Of a stretch of 64,000 nt of DNA, positions 1 to 9,072 are shown in pieces. Under the pieces are notes generated by a model. The model was not told where the DNA came from and made no database searches. It saw only the letters and a program-made list of their open reading frames with translations. Numbering within the stretch: position 1 is the stretch's first letter; each line of letters opens with the position of its first letter. The DNA is from Clostridia bacterium (GTDB lineage: Bacteria; Bacillota; Clostridia; Lachnospirales; Lachnospiraceae), in NCBI GenBank assembly GCA_003246295.1, contig QKAS01000044.1, positions 1 through 64,000 of the forward strand, read 5' to 3'. A program made the translations under genes and the position numbers.

Positions 1-2
1 AT

Positions 3-56
3 AGAGATGTGGCAATACACTCCTACAAAGTAGTTGAACTACAGAAAAAAATCTAA
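3..56 (+). CDS. Possible C-terminal tail of an upstream gene (partial)
   Basis: An open frame runs from the left edge to a TAA at 54-56 and would encode a tail ending in VVELQKKI. It has no start in the window and is too short to identify. A second frame also stays open until 33, so the choice of frame is uncertain. The idea rests only on gene density and on the next gene starting about 90 bases later on the same strand. Confidence 0.25.
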   Translation, partial: RDVAIHSYKVVELQKKI

Positions 57-145
57 AGTCCACAGCATCTGAATGTATTATAAATCACAATAATAAAAGA
101 AAGGAATTATGATATTTAACTTCTATAAATATCATACAAGAGAAT

Positions 146-772
146 ATGAAAGTTTTATTAGTGAATGGAAGTTCAAGAGAATATGGATGCACATATACTG
201 CACTGGATCAGATTGCGAAAACGCTTGAAATGGAAGGAATTGAGAGCGAAATTTTCACAATAGGAAATAAGCCCCTTAGGGACTGTACTGCTTGTGGTGC
301 CTGCAGGAAATTAGAGCTGGCATGTGTATTTCATGATGATGCTGTAAATGAGTTTATTCAAAAAGCAAAAGAGGCAGATGGATTTATTTTTGGAACACCT
401 GTGTACTATGCACATCCTAGCGGTAGAATTCTTTCTTTTCTTGATCGAGCATTCTATGCAGCAAAGCCAGTATTTGCGCACAAACCAGGTGCAGCAATTG
501 CTTCAGCAAGAAGGGCTGGAACTACTTCATCAGTAGATGTGTTGAATAAGTATTTTACGATTGCAGAGATGCCAGTTGTTTCATCCTCCTATTGGAATAT
601 GGTGCATGGAAACACACCACAGGAAGTACAACAGGATCTCGAAGGGATGCAGACCATGAGAAATCTTGGCAGTAATATGGCGTGGATTTTAAAGTGCATT
701 GAAGCAGGAAAAGAAAAAGGAATCCATATTCCACAAACAGAGAAAAAAGTAGCAACCAATTTTATCAGATAA
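146..772 (+). CDS. Flavodoxin-family NAD(P)H-dependent oxidoreductase, iron-sulfur flavoprotein-like
   Basis: The 208-residue protein has a flavodoxin fold. The N-terminal NGSSREYGCTYTAL loop would bind the FMN phosphate, and GTPVYYAHPSG near residue 100 fits the second FMN loop. A compact cysteine cluster, C47-x2-C50-x2-C53-x6-C60, matches the spacing of the 4Fe-4S motif in iron-sulfur flavoproteins. The likely role is cytoplasmic electron transfer or reduction of small molecules by a reduced flavin; the substrate cannot be told. The start has only a weak purine-rich site (AAGAGA). The 3' end overlaps the convergent histidine kinase gene by 8 bases. A plain NADPH-dependent FMN reductase without a cluster is the alternative. 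Confidence 0.8.
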   Translation: MKVLLVNGSSREYGCTYTALDQIAKTLEMEGIESEIFTIGNKPLRDCTACGACRKLELACVFHDDAVNEFIQKAKEADGFIFGTPVYYAHPSGRILSFLDRAFYAAKPVFAHKPGAAIASARRAGTTSSVDVLNKYFTIAEMPVVSSSYWNMVHGNTPQEVQQDLEGMQTMRNLGSNMAWILKCIEAGKEKGIHIPQTEKKVATNFIR

Positions 773-1814
773 TATTTATTGGTAAACTGACCGTAAAAGT
801 GCTCCCTTCATTGGGGGCACTTTCTACGTCTATCTTTCCATGATATAGCGTCACAATTCTGGTTACAACTGAGAGTCCAAGTCCATTCCCTTCTGTTGTA
901 TGTGATGAATCAGCCTGGTAGAATTTGTTATAAATGTTTGGAAGAACAGATTCATCCATCCCGCAACCGTGATCCTGTACAATAAATAGAACATGATCAA
1001 CATGCTGTAAAAGTATGATAGAAATTTCTGTATTGGATTCGGAAAATTTAATGGCATTATCAATTAAATTTATACATACCTGGCTGATTAAAGAAGGATC
1101 ACAGTGAAAATGAACTTCCTGGAGGTTAATGTCAAGATGGAGTTGTTTCTTTTGCCATTTTGATTCTGTTAACAATATGACCCTTCTGACCAATTCTGCG
1201 AGATTAATATCTGCAGAGTTAGTAATAATATTCTGCCGTTCCAGTTTATTGAGGTTCAAAACATTATTAGATAATGTTGCAAGTCTGCCAGATTCTTCAA
1301 TAATGATATTTAGATACTCATCCCGTTCTTCTGGGGTGAGTTGATTATTTTTAAGAAGTTTTGCAAACCCTTTAATTGAAACAATAGGCGTTTTAAATTC
1401 ATGGGAAAAATCATTAATAAAATCAGAACGAAGCAGTTCAGTACTACCGAGTTCTTCTGCAAGACGATTAAAACTGTCTGCTAAGGACTGATAAACAGCC
1501 AGTCGTCTTTTGGGAAGTCTGATACTATAATTTCCACTTGCCAAGGTATCAATCGCATCGATAAGTTTTGCGATTGGTTTCATAGGGATTCGGCCAACAA
1601 TAAAGGAAAGCAATGCACCGACAACAAAACTTATAAAAAACAATATAAAGAAAAAGCTTATAACGTTTGGTGCGTTCCACCATCTATTATAACCCAATTT
1701 AGCAAGACCAATGAAAATACCCAAAGTAATAGAAATTGTTAATAAATTAATTAAAAAAGTACTGATTGAAAAAATAATAGTTGTACTGAATCTTTTATGA
1801 AGAAATTTATACAT
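765..1814 (-). CDS. Two-component sensor histidine kinase
   Basis: The 349-residue membrane kinase has two N-terminal membrane segments (about residues 13-38 and 50-73) joined by only about a dozen residues, so there is no real extracellular domain. A HAMP segment (about 74-126) follows. The DHp helix reads NDFSHEFKTP with phospho-acceptor His138. The ATPase domain has the N box NLIDNAIKF, the G1 box DHGCGMD and the G2 region GNGLGLSVV. The start overlaps the response-regulator gene by 8 bases and has an AAGGTGAG site. With its partner it most likely controls the divergently transcribed RND pump. The short loop suggests sensing within or at the membrane, for example of envelope stress or amphipathic drugs; that is inference. 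Confidence 0.93.
   Translation of the reverse strand: MYKFLHKRFSTTIIFSISTFLINLLTISITLGIFIGLAKLGYNRWWNAPNVISFFFILFFISFVVGALLSFIVGRIPMKPIAKLIDAIDTLASGNYSIRLPKRRLAVYQSLADSFNRLAEELGSTELLRSDFINDFSHEFKTPIVSIKGFAKLLKNNQLTPEERDEYLNIIIEESGRLATLSNNVLNLNKLERQNIITNSADINLAELVRRVILLTESKWQKKQLHLDINLQEVHFHCDPSLISQVCINLIDNAIKFSESNTEISIILLQHVDHVLFIVQDHGCGMDESVLPNIYNKFYQADSSHTTEGNGLGLSVVTRIVTLYHGKIDVESAPNEGSTFTVSLPINII
796..823 (+). terminator. Stem-loop at the convergent gene ends
   Basis: A stem of AAAGTGC-CCC pairs with GGG-GCACTTT around a short loop, just after the flavoprotein stop codon. It lies inside the last codons of the opposing kinase gene. Only three T residues follow on the + strand, so it is a weak terminator candidate. 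Confidence 0.3.
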
Positions 1815-2481
1815 GTTTACTCACCTTATAACCTAATCCCCGGATGGTTTCAATTTCAAATTCCGGATAATGTTCAAATCTTTTTCTAAGTCTGTTAATA
1901 TGAACGGTTACTGTACTGTCAGAGGTTTCAGTATCCATTCCCCATATTTCATCCATCAACTGAATTCTTGTAAAAATTTTATCAGGATAGGAAAGAAGCT
2001 TGTATAGCAAAAGAAATTCTTTCTGTGGCAACAGCATGCAATCCTCCTTTTTTGATACTGTGAGTGCATCGTAATTGAGAATAACATCACCAACAATTAA
2101 TTGGTGTTCACTTGCAATTTTTGCTCTTCGCAAAAGAGCCTGGATGCGGAGCAGCATTTCTTCCTCATCAACAGGTTTTGTCATATAGTCGTCAGTACCA
2201 ACGATAAATCCTTTTCGTTTGTCTTCGGGCATCACTTTTGCACTGATCATGAGAATTGGTAAATTATAATTTGAATCACGAAGTACCTTAGTAAGTTCAT
2301 ATCCATCCATTTCAGGCATCATGATATCAAGGATCATCAAATCTATATGATGCGAATCCATAAGCGAAAGAGCCTCAATACCATTGGAAGCCAGGTGTAT
2401 ATGATATCCATTTGCAGTTAGAATTGCCTGCATTAGTCTTCGCGTATTCTTATCATCTTCTACAACAAGGATTGTAAACAT
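1807..2481 (-). CDS. OmpR/PhoB-family response regulator
   Basis: The 224-residue protein has a receiver domain with acidic residues VVEDD, the phospho-acceptor Asp52 in LDIMMPEMDG and the conserved Lys102 in DDYMTKP. A winged-helix DNA-binding domain follows (about 130-222), with a typical VHINRLRKRFE recognition region and an IRGLGYKV end. It is the first gene of the kinase operon, with a GGAGGAAATGTT leader, and is divergent from the efflux genes across about 180 bases. Control of those genes and of its own operon is the simple reading of the arrangement. Confidence 0.95.
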   Translation of the reverse strand: MFTILVVEDDKNTRRLMQAILTANGYHIHLASNGIEALSLMDSHHIDLMILDIMMPEMDGYELTKVLRDSNYNLPILMISAKVMPEDKRKGFIVGTDDYMTKPVDEEEMLLRIQALLRRAKIASEHQLIVGDVILNYDALTVSKKEDCMLLPQKEFLLLYKLLSYPDKIFTRIQLMDEIWGMDTETSDSTVTVHINRLRKRFEHYPEFEIETIRGLGYKVSKHV

Positions 2482-2663
2482 AACATTTCCTCCGATTATA
2501 TTTTTATTCAGAGTAACATATGAAGATAAATTGAAACTAAATTCATTCTAAAATAAATATTAAATAAAAGTAAATATATCATTTGTTTAGCTTGAGTTTA
2601 GAAAGGAACGTTATGCTTACGCATGGTAAATGGATCTTACAGAAATTATGTGGAGGAATGAAC

Positions 2664-4400
2664 ATGAAATACAGAAAAAACCATACTTTTTTAAAAAGCA
2701 CATCCGCATTGTTGGTACTAAGTATGACTGCTACAATACTTACCGGATGCCAGCAGACACAGCCAGCAGAGGAAGAGGTGGCAATTGCAGTTGAAGTGAT
2801 ACAGCCACAAACAGATACAATTATAATCGAGAATCAGTTTATAGGTACCGTAGAACCTGCGAATGAAGTGATTGTAATACCCAAAATTGCAGGTGAAGTA
2901 ACAGAAACTTTTTTTCAGGTAGGAGATAAAGTGGAAGAGGGAGCGCTGTTATTTACCATTGATGATACAGCGGCAAATATAACACTTGCATCTGCATCAG
3001 CAGCTTTTGAGTCCGCACAAGCAGGCCTTATAACTGCACAGGCTGCATTAAAAGCACAGGAAGCGAATCATATATCTGTAGAAGCGGGTGCAGCAGAAAC
3101 CATAGGAAAAATGGATACAACCCAAATGGAGTTGAATAGTGCTGTTGAAAAAGCACAAAATGCAGTTGGTGCTTCTAGGGGAAGCGCGGAGTTATCAAAA
3201 CAATCATTTGCATCCGCACAGAGTATGGCAGAAAATATCGATGCAAATTTGGATATTTTAAAAACAAATCAGTCAAATGCTGAGTCTTATTATAATTCAC
3301 TCTCTATGTTAAAGGCAACTTATCAGTCGATTGCCAGTAGCACGGCAACTGACCTTGAACAACTTGCAATACAATATGGAGTTACGGGATTTGATGCTGC
3401 TACGGATACGACCGCTGAAAAAGTGGCATTGAAATTTTTAGATCAGAAATCCTCATATAATACGATTACGGAACTTGATACGGCAGTCGCAACAGCAAAA
3501 TCTACAATTACATCAATAGAAAGTTCCGTTAATTCTGCAGAAGGTTCCTATGACTCGTATATTACAGCGCAGGTACAGGCAGCAATTGGTATGAGTACAT
3601 CTGCTGAAAACGTCGAAACTGCTGAAAAGGCAAAATCATTAGCAGAACAGTATAAACTCGATTATGAAAATTATACAAAAACTAAAATACTGGCAGGAGT
3701 CAATGCTTCGCTGGCAGGAGCAGATGCATCACTGACCAGTGCACAATCATCAATCACAACAGCATCTTCTTCTGTGAAATCCGCAAAGGCAAATTTGGAC
3801 TCCGCAAATCTTCAACTTGAGCACACCAGAGTGGAAGCACCTGTCAGCGGGATGATTACAGCGATTCATGTTTCAGAACACAATTTTGCATCAAATTCCA
3901 CACAGGCATATGTGATTGAGAGCACGGATGGAGAAAAAGTTGTGTTTTATGTGGCTGAAAAATCTATTCAGTCTATTATGTTGGGGAATGAAGTGACAAT
4001 AGAAAAAGATAATCTGAGTTATCAAGGGAAAATAACATTTGTTGGAACGAGTGTAGATCCAGGAACAGGATTATTCAAAGTAGAGGCTATGATTGGTGGA
4101 GAAAATCAGAATCTGGTATCTGGAACCAATGTTACAATTAGAACGATAACAAGCAAAGCAGCGGATGTCATGACGATTCCTATTGATACAGTTTATTATG
4201 AAAGTGAAAAATCTTATGTATTTCTGTCTGTCGATGGTACGGCAAAAAAAGTTGAAATTGCAACAGGATTGTCAAATGATTCAGTGATAGAAGTAGTTTC
4301 AGGAATAGAACAGAATAGTGAAGTAATCAGCAATTGGAACTCACAGTTAAAAGATGGTGTTATGATTAAAGCAGCAGAAGAGGTAGAAGGACATGAGTAA
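2664..4400 (+). CDS. RND efflux periplasmic-adaptor-type lipoprotein (HlyD/MacA family)
   Basis: This is the membrane-fusion subunit of a tripartite-type exporter. I choose the ATG at 2664 because GGAGG lies 7 bases upstream; upstream in-frame ATGs have poor sites. That gives 578 residues with a signal peptide and the lipobox LTGC, so it should be a lipid-anchored extracellular protein. The biotinyl-lipoyl half motifs (VIPKIAGEVTETFFQVGDKV and VEAPVSGMITAIHVSEHNF) are separated by about 280 Ala/Ser/Gln-rich residues, presumably a very long helical hairpin. A beta-barrel and membrane-proximal domain follow. Its stop overlaps the start of the transporter gene by 8 bases. The organism should lack an outer membrane, so the partner of the hairpin tip is unclear. 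Confidence 0.9.
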   Translation: MKYRKNHTFLKSTSALLVLSMTATILTGCQQTQPAEEEVAIAVEVIQPQTDTIIIENQFIGTVEPANEVIVIPKIAGEVTETFFQVGDKVEEGALLFTIDDTAANITLASASAAFESAQAGLITAQAALKAQEANHISVEAGAAETIGKMDTTQMELNSAVEKAQNAVGASRGSAELSKQSFASAQSMAENIDANLDILKTNQSNAESYYNSLSMLKATYQSIASSTATDLEQLAIQYGVTGFDAATDTTAEKVALKFLDQKSSYNTITELDTAVATAKSTITSIESSVNSAEGSYDSYITAQVQAAIGMSTSAENVETAEKAKSLAEQYKLDYENYTKTKILAGVNASLAGADASLTSAQSSITTASSSVKSAKANLDSANLQLEHTRVEAPVSGMITAIHVSEHNFASNSTQAYVIESTDGEKVVFYVAEKSIQSIMLGNEVTIEKDNLSYQGKITFVGTSVDPGTGLFKVEAMIGGENQNLVSGTNVTIRTITSKAADVMTIPIDTVYYESEKSYVFLSVDGTAKKVEIATGLSNDSVIEVVSGIEQNSEVISNWNSQLKDGVMIKAAEEVEGHE

Positions 4401-7400
4401 ACTGACGAAAACCGTACTAGAGCGTCCTGTCGCAACTTTTGTAATATTGATTGCTTTGATTGTTTTTGGTGTGAACTCGATTACTGGACTTTCTATGCAG
4501 CTTATTCCTGAGATTAATCTTCCAATGATGGTAGTAACAACAGTTTATCCACAAGCAGGGCCAGAAGAGGTTGAGAGTCTTATTACGCAACCAATTGAAG
4601 AGGCATGTGGATCAATTGCAAATCTGAAGGATGTCACTTCACAATCTATGGAAAACTATTCCATGGTAATGTTTCAGTTCGAATATGGAACTGACATGAA
4701 CGAAACTTATACAGACATGCAGGTAGCGGTAAATAGAATAAAATCGCAGATGCCAGAGGATGCACAGGAACCCACACTGCTTTCTATAGATATGAATGCA
4801 TCTGATGCCATGACGATATCAGTGGATACAGAACAGGATATTGATTTGGTTAGTGTCGTTGAAGATAAAATAGAACCTGAATTGAAGAAATTGAATGATG
4901 TAGCAGACCTAAACCTATCAGGTGGTCAGTCCAGATATATCAGCATTACGTTACTTCCAGAATATGTCAAACAGTATGGCCTTGATGTATCAAGTGTTGC
5001 AGCAGCAGTAGCGTCTGTGAACTTCACACTTCCTGCTGGTAGTGCGACTTATGGAAATCAGACGGTGAATATGAACTCTGAAGCTGAAACTACAAATATT
5101 TTGGAAATTGAAAATATTCCAATTACAACATCAAAAGGGATGGTAATACATCTTTCCGATATTGCGACGGTACAATACGCCCTTGAGGATTCTGACAGCT
5201 ATAGCAGATACAATGGAAATGAAAATGTAAGCATTGGAATTGCAAAAAAACAAATTTCAAGTGCGGTTAATCTCTCGAAAGATGTAGTGAAAACCGTAGA
5301 TAAACTGAATCAGGAAAATCCTGATTTAAACATAAAAGTGGTTTATGACAGCAGTGAAACAATTAAAAGTTCGCTGATTTCGGTAGGGCAGACGCTTTTG
5401 GTTGGAATCCTTTTGTCCATGATTGTTCTCTTTGTTTTTTTCGGTGATATAAAAGCAAGTCTTATTGTTGGGAGTTCCATGCCAATCTCCTTATTAGTCA
5501 CGATTATTATGATGGGATTTTTAGGGTACTCACTCAACTTAATTACAATGGGGGCGCTTGTCATTGGAATTGGTATGATGGTAGATAACGCAATTGTTGT
5601 AATTGAAATGTGTTTCAGGAAAAAGGAGGAAGGATTTGATTATAAAGAAGCTGCCTATAAGGGGACGAAAGTAGTCATTAATTCGATTATAGCATCAACG
5701 CTGACGACTGTAGTTGTATATCTTCCATTGGCAATGTTGAATGGAATGTCAGGTCAGATGTTCAGTCAGCTTGGATATACCATTATTTTTTCACTTCTCT
5801 CATCGCTTATATCAGCGATTACTATCATACCTCTATTTTATTCTAAATACAGACCAGTAGAAAAAATGGATACCCCAGTATCACGATTTTTAATATGGGT
5901 CAACGAAAAGTATAAAAAATTGTTATTAAAATCGCTTAGTAGAAAAAAGAGAGTTGCCGGAATTGCTATTTTAATATTTGCAATTTCAATAGGACTTGCA
6001 ACATTTCTGAACACAGAGTTAATGGCAGGTACAGATGAAGGACAAATAGCACTTACTGCTTCATTCAGACCGGGTCTGCAGCTTGAAGAAATGAACAAAA
6101 CCGCTCTGGAACTTGAAGCGTATGTAAAGGAGAGCGGACTGATTGAAGATTATAGTGTCACTGTGGTTGAAAATGATGCAAAAGCGGTTTTAAACGCATA
6201 TGTTAGCAGTGACAGTGTGCTTAGCACAAATGAAATTGTGGACCTATGGAACAAAGATCTGAAAGATTTTAGTTCTGGTTGTGAAATACATGCTAAATCA
6301 GCATCATCAACTGGCATGGGTTCCTATATGTCTGGAAATGGAAAAGAGGTAGTACTATTAAGTACAAATCTAGATATATTAAAAAAGACATCTGGTGAAG
6401 TTCAGGAATCGTTATCAGGAATCAGTGGAGTATTAAACGTTGATTCTACTATGTCCGAACAGTCGACGCGTGCACAAATTGAGATAGATCCGATGAAGGC
6501 AAGGGCAAAAGGTTTTACTGCACAGCAACTTGCAGGAATGATTTATACTACCATGGTTGGCTCGGAAGCAGTGGATGTTACCATAGATAATAAAGAATAT
6601 ACGATTAAAGTAGAGTATCCTGATGGGTTGTATGAAAATATGAATGCAGTAGCAAATATGTATTATACAAATACATCTGGAAAATCGGTCGCACTAAGTG
6701 ATATGGCAGAAATAGTATATACGGACTCACCACAGACAATTCAGCGGGATAATGGGCAATATGCAGCGACCTTAACTGTAAATATGGTGAGTGATAATAA
6801 AGATGAAATCACAAAACTTGTTGGTCAGAGGATGGCTTTGTATTCATTCCCACAAGATGTCTCGATTGGTTCAAGCATGGTCAATGATATGATGTCTGAG
6901 GAATTTGCAGCAATTGGAAAGGCAATATTCTTAGCAGTGTTTCTTGTTTTTATGGTAATGGCAATACAGTTTGAATCTATCCGATATGCTGGCATAATTA
7001 TGTTCTGTGTGCCATTTAGTCTAATTGGATCTATTGCACTATTACTTCTCACAAATTGTAAGATCAGTATGACTTCGCTGATGGGATTCTTGATGTTGTC
7101 AGGAATTGTTGTAAATAACGGAATTCTCTTTGTGGATACAGCAAATCAATATAGAAAATACATGAATGTTGAAAAAGCACTTGTGGAAGCAGGGCGCTCA
7201 AGGATCAGACCCATTCTTATGACAACACTTACGACCATTCTCTCCATGGTGCCAATGGCAATGGGAATAGGTGATAATGGTGAAATGATGCAGGGAATGG
7301 CGGTTGTCATTGTAGGTGGTCTGACGGCATCTACAATTTTGACATTGCTATTGCTTCCAACGTTTTATATGATTCTTGACAAGAAGAAAAACAAGATGGA

Positions 7401-7482
7401 TGATTATAAATCAGACCAAAATTTAGAGTTGGAAGATCTTCTTCTACAGGCTGATGTTCTACAGAACGAGAGTAATATATAA
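4393..7482 (+). CDS. RND-family efflux transporter permease (AcrB/MMPL-like)
   Basis: At 1029 residues this is a full-length RND pump. It has an N-terminal membrane helix, a porter domain starting near residue 40 (YPQAGPEEVESLITQPIEEA), a membrane bundle near 335-485, a second porter domain and a second bundle near 840-1000. The proton-relay Asp sits in GIGMMVDNAIVV of the fourth helix, as in active pumps. It overlaps the adaptor gene and is presumably co-expressed under the divergent two-component system. Substrates could be drugs, bile compounds or lipids. No outer-membrane channel gene is nearby, as expected for a Gram-positive. Confidence 0.93.
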   Translation: MSKLTKTVLERPVATFVILIALIVFGVNSITGLSMQLIPEINLPMMVVTTVYPQAGPEEVESLITQPIEEACGSIANLKDVTSQSMENYSMVMFQFEYGTDMNETYTDMQVAVNRIKSQMPEDAQEPTLLSIDMNASDAMTISVDTEQDIDLVSVVEDKIEPELKKLNDVADLNLSGGQSRYISITLLPEYVKQYGLDVSSVAAAVASVNFTLPAGSATYGNQTVNMNSEAETTNILEIENIPITTSKGMVIHLSDIATVQYALEDSDSYSRYNGNENVSIGIAKKQISSAVNLSKDVVKTVDKLNQENPDLNIKVVYDSSETIKSSLISVGQTLLVGILLSMIVLFVFFGDIKASLIVGSSMPISLLVTIIMMGFLGYSLNLITMGALVIGIGMMVDNAIVVIEMCFRKKEEGFDYKEAAYKGTKVVINSIIASTLTTVVVYLPLAMLNGMSGQMFSQLGYTIIFSLLSSLISAITIIPLFYSKYRPVEKMDTPVSRFLIWVNEKYKKLLLKSLSRKKRVAGIAILIFAISIGLATFLNTELMAGTDEGQIALTASFRPGLQLEEMNKTALELEAYVKESGLIEDYSVTVVENDAKAVLNAYVSSDSVLSTNEIVDLWNKDLKDFSSGCEIHAKSASSTGMGSYMSGNGKEVVLLSTNLDILKKTSGEVQESLSGISGVLNVDSTMSEQSTRAQIEIDPMKARAKGFTAQQLAGMIYTTMVGSEAVDVTIDNKEYTIKVEYPDGLYENMNAVANMYYTNTSGKSVALSDMAEIVYTDSPQTIQRDNGQYAATLTVNMVSDNKDEITKLVGQRMALYSFPQDVSIGSSMVNDMMSEEFAAIGKAIFLAVFLVFMVMAIQFESIRYAGIIMFCVPFSLIGSIALLLLTNCKISMTSLMGFLMLSGIVVNNGILFVDTANQYRKYMNVEKALVEAGRSRIRPILMTTLTTILSMVPMAMGIGDNGEMMQGMAVVIVGGLTASTILTLLLLPTFYMILDKKKNKMDDYKSDQNLELEDLLLQADVLQNESNI

Positions 7483-7527
7483 AAAAGGTATAGATTTTAA
7501 CTATAACAATTCATAAGTAATAACAAT

Positions 7528-7557
7528 TTTACAAATAAGATATCCTCATGATAGTAT
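7528..7557 (+). promoter_or_regulatory. Putative promoter of metY
   Basis: TTTACA, an 18-base spacer and TAGTAT lie about 58 bases before the metY start. The -10 match is moderate. I see no SAM riboswitch or T-box in the short leader. Confidence 0.4.
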
Positions 7558-7614
7558 CAATACATAGCAAATAAGTAGGAAATAAAATGTATGATATGAT
7601 CAGGAGGATTTTTT

Positions 7615-8925
7615 ATGAGTAAGAAAACATTTGAAACAAGAAACTTAAGATTTGAAACATTACAGTTGCATATAGGCCAGGAAGAACCAGATCCTGTAAC
7701 AGATGCCAGAGCAGTACCTATTTATCAGACATCCTCCTATGTTTTTAAAAACAGTGATCATGCAGCAGCAAGGTTCGGGCTGGCGGATGCGGGTAATATT
7801 TATGGAAGACTGACGAATCCTACTCAGGATATTTTTGAAAGAAGAATTGCGACGCTTGAAGGTGGCGTAGCAGCACTTGCAGTTGCATCAGGTGCAGCAG
7901 CGATCTCTTATACCATTCAGAATCTGGCACAGAATGGAGACCATATTATAGCTGCAAACAATATTTATGGCGGAACATATAATCTATTAGCGCATACGTT
8001 ACCAGAATATGGAATACAAACAAGCTTTGTTAATCCGTTTGATTATCAGGAAATTGAGAATGCAATTACTGATAAAACAAAAGGCATTTTCATTGAAACA
8101 CTTGGAAATCCACATTCTGATGTGGTCGATATCAGAAGAATCGCATCAATTGCTCATGCATACAAATTACCGCTTGTGGTAGATAACACATTTGCAACAC
8201 CATACCTTGTCAGACCAATTGCATTTGGCGCTGATATCGTGGTACATTCAGCAACAAAATTTATTGGTGGTCATGGAACAACCATTGGTGGTGTTATTAT
8301 TGACAGCGGTAAGTTTGATTGGAAAGGAAGCGGTAGATTTGCATCATTAGTGGATCCCAATCCAAGTTATCATGGAGTCAGTTTTACAAAAGCTGTTGGT
8401 GCAGCGGCTTTTGTTACAAAAATCAGAGCTGTTTTGCTTCGTGATACAGGTGCAACACTTTCTCCATTTCATGCATTCTTTTTTTTACAGGGACTTGAAA
8501 CATTGTCACTCAGAGTGGAACGCCATGTAGAAAATGCTTTGAAAGTTGTTGATTATTTAAATAAACATCCACAGGTAGAACGCGTAAATCATCCATCGGT
8601 AACAACAGATCCCATACAACAATCACTCTATGAAGAATATTTTCCAAATGGGGGTGGCTCAATCTTTACTTTTGAGATAAAAGGCGATGATAGGAAGGCA
8701 AAAGATTTTATTGATCACCTTGAGATATTTTCTTTGCTTGCGAATGTTGCAGATGTAAAATCTCTTGTAATTCATCCGGCATCTACTACACACTCGCAAT
8801 TGAGCCAGGAAGAACAGGTACAACAGGGAATCAAACCTAATACCATACGTCTTTCAATTGGTACAGAAAACAGCTTGGATATCATTGAAGATCTTGAACT
8901 TGCATTTCAAGCTGTATCCAAATAA
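7615..8925 (+). CDS. metY: O-acetylhomoserine aminocarboxypropyltransferase (O-acetylhomoserine sulfhydrylase)
   Basis: The enzyme makes homocysteine from O-acetylhomoserine and sulfide in the cytoplasm, a direct-sulfhydrylation step to methionine. The 436 residues match the usual MetY length. Cys/Met-metabolism PLP-family motifs are present: YGRLTNPTQD, VDNTFATPYL and the PLP-binding Lys215 in HSATKFIGGHGT. The C-terminal VKSLVIHPASTTHSQL motif is also typical. A strong AGGAGGATTTTTT site precedes the ATG. The gene is monocistronic: it ends before a clear terminator, and no other methionine gene is adjacent. Cystathionine gamma-synthase is less likely because of the long MetY-type insert near residues 225-265. 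Confidence 0.93.
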   Translation: MSKKTFETRNLRFETLQLHIGQEEPDPVTDARAVPIYQTSSYVFKNSDHAAARFGLADAGNIYGRLTNPTQDIFERRIATLEGGVAALAVASGAAAISYTIQNLAQNGDHIIAANNIYGGTYNLLAHTLPEYGIQTSFVNPFDYQEIENAITDKTKGIFIETLGNPHSDVVDIRRIASIAHAYKLPLVVDNTFATPYLVRPIAFGADIVVHSATKFIGGHGTTIGGVIIDSGKFDWKGSGRFASLVDPNPSYHGVSFTKAVGAAAFVTKIRAVLLRDTGATLSPFHAFFFLQGLETLSLRVERHVENALKVVDYLNKHPQVERVNHPSVTTDPIQQSLYEEYFPNGGGSIFTFEIKGDDRKAKDFIDHLEIFSLLANVADVKSLVIHPASTTHSQLSQEEQVQQGIKPNTIRLSIGTENSLDIIEDLELAFQAVSK

Positions 8926-8997
8926 CAAGAATAAGAGTATAATTATAGTATAAGAACTGCGGGATGATCCCAATGCAGAGATTGTACTAAAGTGAAG

Positions 8998-9036
8998 AAT
9001 CATACTGCATAAAACAAATGCAGTATGATTTTTTTT
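8998..9036 (+). terminator. Rho-independent terminator after metY
   Basis: AATCATACTGCAT pairs perfectly with ATGCAGTATGATT around a 7-base loop, followed by a T run (to 9036). It sits between metY and the DUF4153 gene and argues that the latter starts downstream of it. Confidence 0.88.
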
Positions 9037-9072
9037 ATGGAATGGATTTTGAATATGAAAGGAGTGACCAAT

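Noticed and set aside
109..228. Short frame starting at ATG 109 with a GGA site
   Set aside because: It runs out of frame into the flavoprotein gene and gives a product without resemblance to anything. It may slightly affect the downstream start but cannot be supported as a gene.
7483..7614. Possible SAM riboswitch or T-box before metY
   Set aside because: The leader after the likely promoter is about 50 bases, with no conserved riboswitch elements or competing terminator.
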